The notes below the pieces were generated by a model, which ran no database searches, had not been told where the DNA came from, and saw nothing but the letters and a program-made list of their open reading frames with translations. From positions 1-9,609 of the forward strand of contig DMZT01000089.1 of assembly GCA_003484865.1 (NCBI GenBank): a stretch of DNA of 9,609 nucleotides. The letters are read 5' to 3'. This DNA comes from Stenotrophomonas sp. Lineage in GTDB: Bacteria > Pseudomonadota > Gammaproteobacteria > Xanthomonadales > Xanthomonadaceae. The translations under genes were made by a program, and so were the position numbers. This document shows, piece after piece, positions 6,938 through 9,609 of this stretch (position 1 is its first letter; every line of letters starts with the position of its first letter).

Positions 6938-7008
6938 GGCAGTTTTCTGACTGGGTGGCTAGGTGTCCGCTGCAGGCGGGGAAATCCAGGAGATAGCGCA
7001 TGCAGGGA

Positions 7009-7014
7009 AGCGTA
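7009..7014 (-). promoter_or_regulatory. Candidate -10 element of the porin-antiporter-decarboxylase operon
   Basis: Minus-strand TACGCT matches the -10 consensus at the two leading bases and the final T. It lies 21 bases downstream of the FNR-type box, which puts the box centre about 40-41 bases from a start site near 7002. That is the arrangement of class II FNR-activated promoters, where the box replaces a -35 element. Confidence 0.4.
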
Positions 7015-7035
7015 GCGACGCAGGCGTTTTCAGCC

Positions 7036-7049
7036 TTGATCCAGATCAA
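7036..7049 (-). promoter_or_regulatory. Perfect FNR/ANR box
   Basis: The sequence TTGATCCAGATCAA is an exact TTGAT-N4-ATCAA site, and the flanking bases (C at 7035, G at 7050) extend the symmetry to 16 bases. This is the consensus operator of FNR and its homologues ANR and DNR, Fe-S or NO-sensing CRP-family regulators that activate genes when oxygen is low. The plus strand has no gene to serve. The first gene downstream on the minus strand is the DcaP-like porin, then antiporter and decarboxylase. The spacing to the candidate -10 fits activation rather than repression. The match is direct; occupancy and direction of control are inferred. Confidence 0.75.
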
Positions 7050-7106
7050 GTCGAACGCGACAGCGCGTCGCCCCCCTACTACCCGGCGGATATCCGGCCG
7101 CCCAAA

Positions 7107-7139
7107 CGCAACGCGCCGGGCAATGCCCGGCGCGTTGTG
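7107..7139 (-). terminator. Intrinsic terminator of the dsbG unit
   Basis: A perfect 12-bp stem (AACGCGCCGGGC at 7110-7121, GCCCGGCGCGTT at 7125-7136) with a three-base loop extends by three more pairs, one of them a wobble. It begins about 20 bases after the dsbG stop. On the minus strand TTT follows at 7106-7104, a short T-run typical of GC-rich bacteria. It separates the thiol/disulfide unit from the porin promoter region. Confidence 0.8.
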
Positions 7140-7158
7140 GCACTACGGTCGCCAGTGC

Positions 7159-7971
7159 TCAGCGCGGGCCGAGCACCACGGTCATGTCATCCCCCTGCGG
7201 CATGCCGGAACGGCGCTGCACCATTCCCTGGGCGTCCTTGAACAGAATGCCGGGTGTGCCCTGGAAACCGAGCTCGATCATCAGCACCTGATTGGCATCG
7301 AGCTTGTTGGCGACTTCCGCCGTCAGCGATGCCGCCGGCTTGATGCCGCCCTTGTCGAACAGGCGCTCGTTCTCCAGCAGCGCCGCGCTGGGGTTGGGCG
7401 CGGTGAGGATCGCGGCCGCCTTGGCGGGGCTGTCTTCGCGGATCACACCGACCATCACGTGGCGCAGCTGCACCTTGCCCGCGTCCACCCACGGCCGCGC
7501 GGCCTCCCAGAACCGATGGCAGTACGGGCAGTTCGCATCGCTGAAGGTATAGACGACGCGCGGCGCGTCAGCCTTGCCGTCACGCACCCACGCACTCTCC
7601 TCGAGCTTCTTCCACGAGCGCTCGGACATCGGCTTGGCCACCAGCTTCTCCAGCGGCGCGGCGCCCACATCTTCACCGTTGGCATCGAACAGACTGCCCA
7701 CCACGACATTCTTCCCATCGGCCGTCACATACGCCGCCGCCGGTTGTTGCCCCCCCACCACGCCGGCAAAACCGCGCAGGCCGCCGGGTGCGTCGAACTC
7801 GCCGATCACTTCGAACCCATGCTTCTCGATGCCCTTCAGCACCGCCGGGCGTTCACCGCCGGCTTTCTCGGCCGCGGCCTTCGGCGTCTGCGCCTGGCTG
7901 CAGCCGGCCAGTGTGATCAGCAGCACGGCGGACAGCGCGGTGATCAGCGTGCGCGAGGATTTCAACGTCAT
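7159..7971 (-). CDS. dsbG: DsbG-like periplasmic thiol:disulfide protein, predicted lipoprotein
   Basis: The product has 270 residues from ATG 7971. DsbG proteins are V-shaped periplasmic homodimers that isomerise disulfides and reduce cysteine sulfenic acids, and are kept reduced by membrane partners. The N-terminus is a lipoprotein signal with lipobox L21-A-G-C24. S25 at +2 predicts outer membrane sorting, unlike soluble E. coli DsbG. A dimerisation-type domain spans about 40-125. The thioredoxin domain carries C148-P-Y-C151, then F-W-E-A-A-R-P-W-V-D-A-G-K-V-Q-L-R (154-170) and V-G-V-I (174-177), strongly like DsbG rather than DsbC, with cis-proline pair T239-P240. ATG 7989 also opens the frame but has no ribosome-binding site, while ATG 7971 has AGGAG five bases upstream. 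It follows the TlpA-like gene by 39 bases and shares its transcript. As an alternative it could be a general DsbC/DsbG relative. Confidence 0.9.
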   Translation of the reverse strand: MTLKSSRTLITALSAVLLITLAGCSQAQTPKAAAEKAGGERPAVLKGIEKHGFEVIGEFDAPGGLRGFAGVVGGQQPAAAYVTADGKNVVVGSLFDANGEDVGAAPLEKLVAKPMSERSWKKLEESAWVRDGKADAPRVVYTFSDANCPYCHRFWEAARPWVDAGKVQLRHVMVGVIREDSPAKAAAILTAPNPSAALLENERLFDKGGIKPAASLTAEVANKLDANQVLMIELGFQGTPGILFKDAQGMVQRRSGMPQGDDMTVVLGPR

Positions 7972-7976
7972 GGAGA

Positions 7977-7981
7977 CTCCT
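7977..7981 (-). promoter_or_regulatory. Shine-Dalgarno choosing the dsbG start
   Basis: Minus-strand AGGAG lies five bases before ATG 7971 and inside the longer frame opened by ATG 7989. It favours the shorter product, which also begins directly with the lipoprotein signal. Confidence 0.7.
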
Positions 7982-8010
7982 GGATTCATGGAACAAACGA
8001 CCCGCGACCC

Positions 8011-8811
8011 TTACAGGTCGTCGAGCTTGGATTGCAGGCCGGCGGCTGTCAGCTCGCCCAGGTGCAGGTGCCGCAGCCGGCCCTGCCCATCGAAGAACAG
8101 GGTAGTCGGATACGCATGTACCTGCAGCCGTTCGGCAACACGCGCCTCTTCGTCGAGCAGCACATTGCGCAGCGACAGGTGTTCGGCCGACATGAAGGCA
8201 TCCACTTCCTCACGCGTCTCGCCCTGGTTGACGAACAGGAAGCGGATATCAGGATGGCGCTGCTGCGCGCGTGCCAGTACCGGCATTTCGCGGCGGCACG
8301 GGCCGCACCAGCTCGCCCAGAGGTTGATCACCACGGGCTCGCCGCGGGTCTCGTCAAGCGCGACGGGCGCGCCCTGCAACGATGTCAGCGTGATCGCCGG
8401 CAATGACACCCGCGATTGCTGCAGCCAGCCGGCGCCCGTGGACAGCACGGCCCAACCGACAAGGCCTGCCAGCGCAGCGGCACCCACGGGGCGGCGCAGG
8501 GTGGGCCAGCGACGCAGGCGCCACCCGCCCCACCCCAGCCCGACCAGCAGTGCCGGCCACAGCAGGAACCCGCCATCGCCGACACGCAGCACCGACCAGG
8601 GATCGGCCACATAGTCGCCTGCATGCCAGATCACGAAACCTGCCCGCCCGGCGAGCAGGCCCAGCAGCAGCATGTCCACCACCACCGATCGCGGACGCGG
8701 TGCGCCCTCGATTGCCGGAGCACGCACCACACTGGCCACCAGCATCGCAATGCCGAGACCCACCAACACCCACACGACCGCAAGCGGTACCGGGCCTACA
8801 CTGCTGATCAT
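8011..8811 (-). CDS. Membrane-anchored TlpA-like thioredoxin with an Lgt-like N-terminal module
   Basis: The product has 266 residues from ATG 8811 (GGAGAG at 8817-8822, five bases upstream). About four hydrophobic segments (7-27, 44-62, 82-100, 108-128) precede a periplasmic TlpA/ResA-type domain (about 136-266) with W168-C-G-P-C172 and cis-proline P235 in A-Y-P-T-T. Such domains pass electrons to oxidised thiols outside the membrane. The membrane part (53-81), with G-R-A-G-F-V, D66-Y, P71, L75-R76 and G78-D-G-G81, resembles part of Lgt, the prolipoprotein diacylglyceryl transferase. It lacks the H-G-G that follows in Lgt, so transferase activity is unlikely. Its neighbour is a DsbG-like protein; from memory, Pseudomonas has a comparable dsbG-thioredoxin-dsbD cluster, suggesting this protein may reduce DsbG or share its electron source. 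No DsbD gene is visible in the window. An open frame upstream to 8889 adds an Arg-rich, improbable extension. Confidence 0.88.
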   Translation of the reverse strand: MISSVGPVPLAVVWVLVGLGIAMLVASVVRAPAIEGAPRPRSVVVDMLLLGLLAGRAGFVIWHAGDYVADPWSVLRVGDGGFLLWPALLVGLGWGGWRLRRWPTLRRPVGAAALAGLVGWAVLSTGAGWLQQSRVSLPAITLTSLQGAPVALDETRGEPVVINLWASWCGPCRREMPVLARAQQRHPDIRFLFVNQGETREEVDAFMSAEHLSLRNVLLDEEARVAERLQVHAYPTTLFFDGQGRLRHLHLGELTAAGLQSKLDDL

Positions 8812-8925
8812 TGTTTCTCTCCGCGATCGCCCGGGACCTGCCACGCGGCGACGGCTGTTGCATCGGGCCCGCCGGCATGGTCCCAGCAAGGCGTCAATGG
8901 ATCAAGCGTGCCGGTGTTGCGCGAT
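8812..8925 (-). promoter_or_regulatory. Gap between GlxA-type regulator and thiol/disulfide unit
   Basis: This 114-base gap holds the ribosome-binding site GGAGAG (8817-8822). It also has a weak sigma-70-like pair on the minus strand: TTGATC (8900-8905), a 17-base spacer and GACCAT (8877-8882). The match is poor, so the tlpA-like and dsbG genes might instead be read through from the regulator gene. No terminator is visible after the regulator stop. Confidence 0.25.
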
Positions 8926-9609
8926 TCAGGCCGCCGAGCGGAGCGGTTCGACCGCCCGGGTGCCGGGGTGCGCCGCCGCACGCTCACGCTGCTGCGCGGC
9001 CACCTGGCGCCGATAGCGTGTCGGCGTCAGCCCGACGATGCGCAGGAACAGCCGCCGGAACGCACTCTGGTCGGAGTAGCCCACCGCCCACGCCACCTGG
9101 TCGACCAGCCCGCCCGCCTGCAGCAGCAACTGCGCCTTGGCGATGCGCAGGCGTTGGCAGTACTCGATCGGACGCATGCCGGTCGCTTTGAGGAACCGGC
9201 GCTGCAGGGTCCGCGGCTCCAGGCCGGCCTGTGCGCAGATGTCGTCCAGCCCCGCGCCGCGTGCGGCGATGCCGTGCAGCCAGCGCTGTGCCTTGAGGAT
9301 GCAGCGGTCGCCGTGGGCGAAATTCGGGCTGAAACGTTCCAGGTCATGCAGTTCGGTGCGCGGGATCACCAGCTGCAGCTGCTGGATGACGGTGTTCATC
9401 ACGCTCTGCCCGTACACCCGTGCCAGCAGGCGCAGGCTGAGGTACTTCCAGGCATCCTGGCCCGAGGAGGTCAGCAGGTCACCATCATCGACCAGGGTGC
9501 GTTCGCTGGGCAGCCAACTGGGCACCATCGTGCGCAGCGCCGGGCAGCGCGCGGGATCGGGAACGCTGACCGAGCGCCCGGCCAGCACGCCGGCGGCGGC
9601 CAGCAGCAG
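8926..9609 (-). CDS. GlxA-family AraC-type transcriptional regulator, N-terminus outside the window
   Basis: The frame stays open to the right edge, so the visible 227 residues are the C-terminal part of a protein usually about 310-330 long. The start of the visible part (A-G-x-L-A-G-R, then V-D-D-G-D-L-L-T-S-S-G) is the end of a DJ-1/PfpI-like (glutamine amidotransferase-like) domain, as in GlxA-family regulators. A double helix-turn-helix AraC domain follows at about 9004-9249: L-D-D-I-C-A-Q-A-G-L with T-L-Q-R-R-F as the first recognition helix, then V-A-W-A-V-G-Y-S-D-Q-S-A-F-R-R-L-F and G-L-T-P-T-R-Y-R-R as the second. These bind DNA; the ligand is unknown because the sensory domain is mostly missing. 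It lies just upstream of the tlpA-like and dsbG genes on the same strand and may control them or a gene to the right. An internal GTG at 9588 is not the true start. Confidence 0.9.
   Translation of the reverse strand: MLLAAAGVLAGRSVSVPDPARCPALRTMVPSWLPSERTLVDDGDLLTSSGQDAWKYLSLRLLARVYGQSVMNTVIQQLQLVIPRTELHDLERFSPNFAHGDRCILKAQRWLHGIAARGAGLDDICAQAGLEPRTLQRRFLKATGMRPIEYCQRLRIAKAQLLLQAGGLVDQVAWAVGYSDQSAFRRLFLRIVGLTPTRYRRQVAAQQRERAAAHPGTRAVEPLRSAA

Larger units (their letters stand above)
6685..7008 (-). promoter_or_regulatory. Long untranslated leader or regulatory stretch upstream of the porin operon
   Basis: No convincing gene lies here. If transcription starts near 7002, as the upstream elements suggest, the operon has a leader of about 330 bases. 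Inverted repeats seen in it are GACGTT-CAC-AACGTC (6719-6733), a 7-bp stem with one wobble at 6795-6812 with loop GTCA, and 8-base arms with one mismatch at 6915-6922 and 6930-6937. I do not recognise a known riboswitch. Alternatively, a second promoter may lie closer to the gene, but I found no good -35/-10 pair. Confidence 0.35.

Noticed and set aside
6672..7049. A minus-strand open frame whose stop overlaps the porin ATG as TGATG, with an ATG at 7001 next to the predicted start site.
   Set aside because: The overlap looks like translational coupling, but the codons lack the GC-rich third positions of the neighbours, the product is Cys- and Arg-rich with no motif, and the frame runs through the palindromes. 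It could be revisited if relatives conserve it.
7107..7158. A GTAG-tagged REP-like element: minus-strand GTAGTGCC just before the hairpin.
   Set aside because: Stenotrophomonas GTAG REPs have the tag directly on the stem. Here bases separate tag and stem, only one copy is seen, and the hairpin is fully explained as the dsbG terminator.
7000..8406. A plus-strand open frame of 468 codons antisense to the dsbG and tlpA-like genes.
   Set aside because: It is antisense to two well-supported genes and shows no recognisable domain, so it is an effect of high GC content.
8812..8889. An extended N-terminus of 26 residues for the TlpA-like protein from ATG 8889.
   Set aside because: The extension is Arg- and Pro-rich, would precede a membrane segment awkwardly, and contains the good ribosome-binding site that serves ATG 8811.

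Overview
This is a GC-rich window in which all eight recognisable genes lie on the minus strand, so transcription runs right to left. The gene content (LdcA/AdiA-type decarboxylase, AdiC/CadB-type antiporter, DcaP-like porin, DsbG next to a membrane-anchored TlpA-like protein), the codon composition and the compact spacing suggest a gammaproteobacterium of the Xanthomonadaceae, most likely Stenotrophomonas or a close relative. That assignment is an inference from family resemblance; there is no marker gene here.

Layout in order of transcription. (1) 9609-8926: the C-terminal part of a GlxA/AraC-type regulator, cut by the right edge. (2) 8811-8011 and 7971-7159: a two-gene periplasmic thiol/disulfide unit. 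It encodes a four-helix membrane protein with an Lgt-like N-terminal module and a C-terminal WCGPC thioredoxin domain, followed by a DsbG-like lipoprotein with a CPYC motif. The unit ends in a strong hairpin terminator (7107-7139). (3) 7106-6673: a gene-free regulatory stretch of about 430 bases carrying a perfect TTGAT-N4-ATCAA FNR/ANR box (7036-7049), a plausible -10 element at class II spacing, and several inverted repeats. (4) 6672-1528: a tightly spaced three-gene set of DcaP-like outer membrane porin, AdiC/CadB-like amino acid:amine antiporter and PLP-dependent Lys/Arg decarboxylase. (5) 1499-597: a cation diffusion facilitator-like protein 28 bases behind the decarboxylase. (6) 483-52: a RidA-family protein after a 113-base gap that contains an imperfect palindrome. 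The left edge (1-32) is an AT-rich, inverted-repeat block that looks like an operator or promoter for something outside the window.

How the genes may work together. The decarboxylase consumes a proton and a basic amino acid in the cytoplasm. The antiporter exchanges the resulting amine for fresh substrate across the inner membrane. The DcaP-like porin would give either solute a route across the outer membrane. With an FNR-type box upstream, the set looks like an oxygen-responsive acid-resistance or polyamine system spanning both membranes. The porin's place in that circuit is the least conventional part. No phage, insertion sequence, CRISPR array, tRNA or rRNA was seen, and nothing here is a clearly new defence or mobile system. 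The items most worth a second look are the porin-antiporter-decarboxylase operon with its FNR box and long leader, the Lgt-like/TlpA fusion, and the CDF protein with replaced metal ligands.
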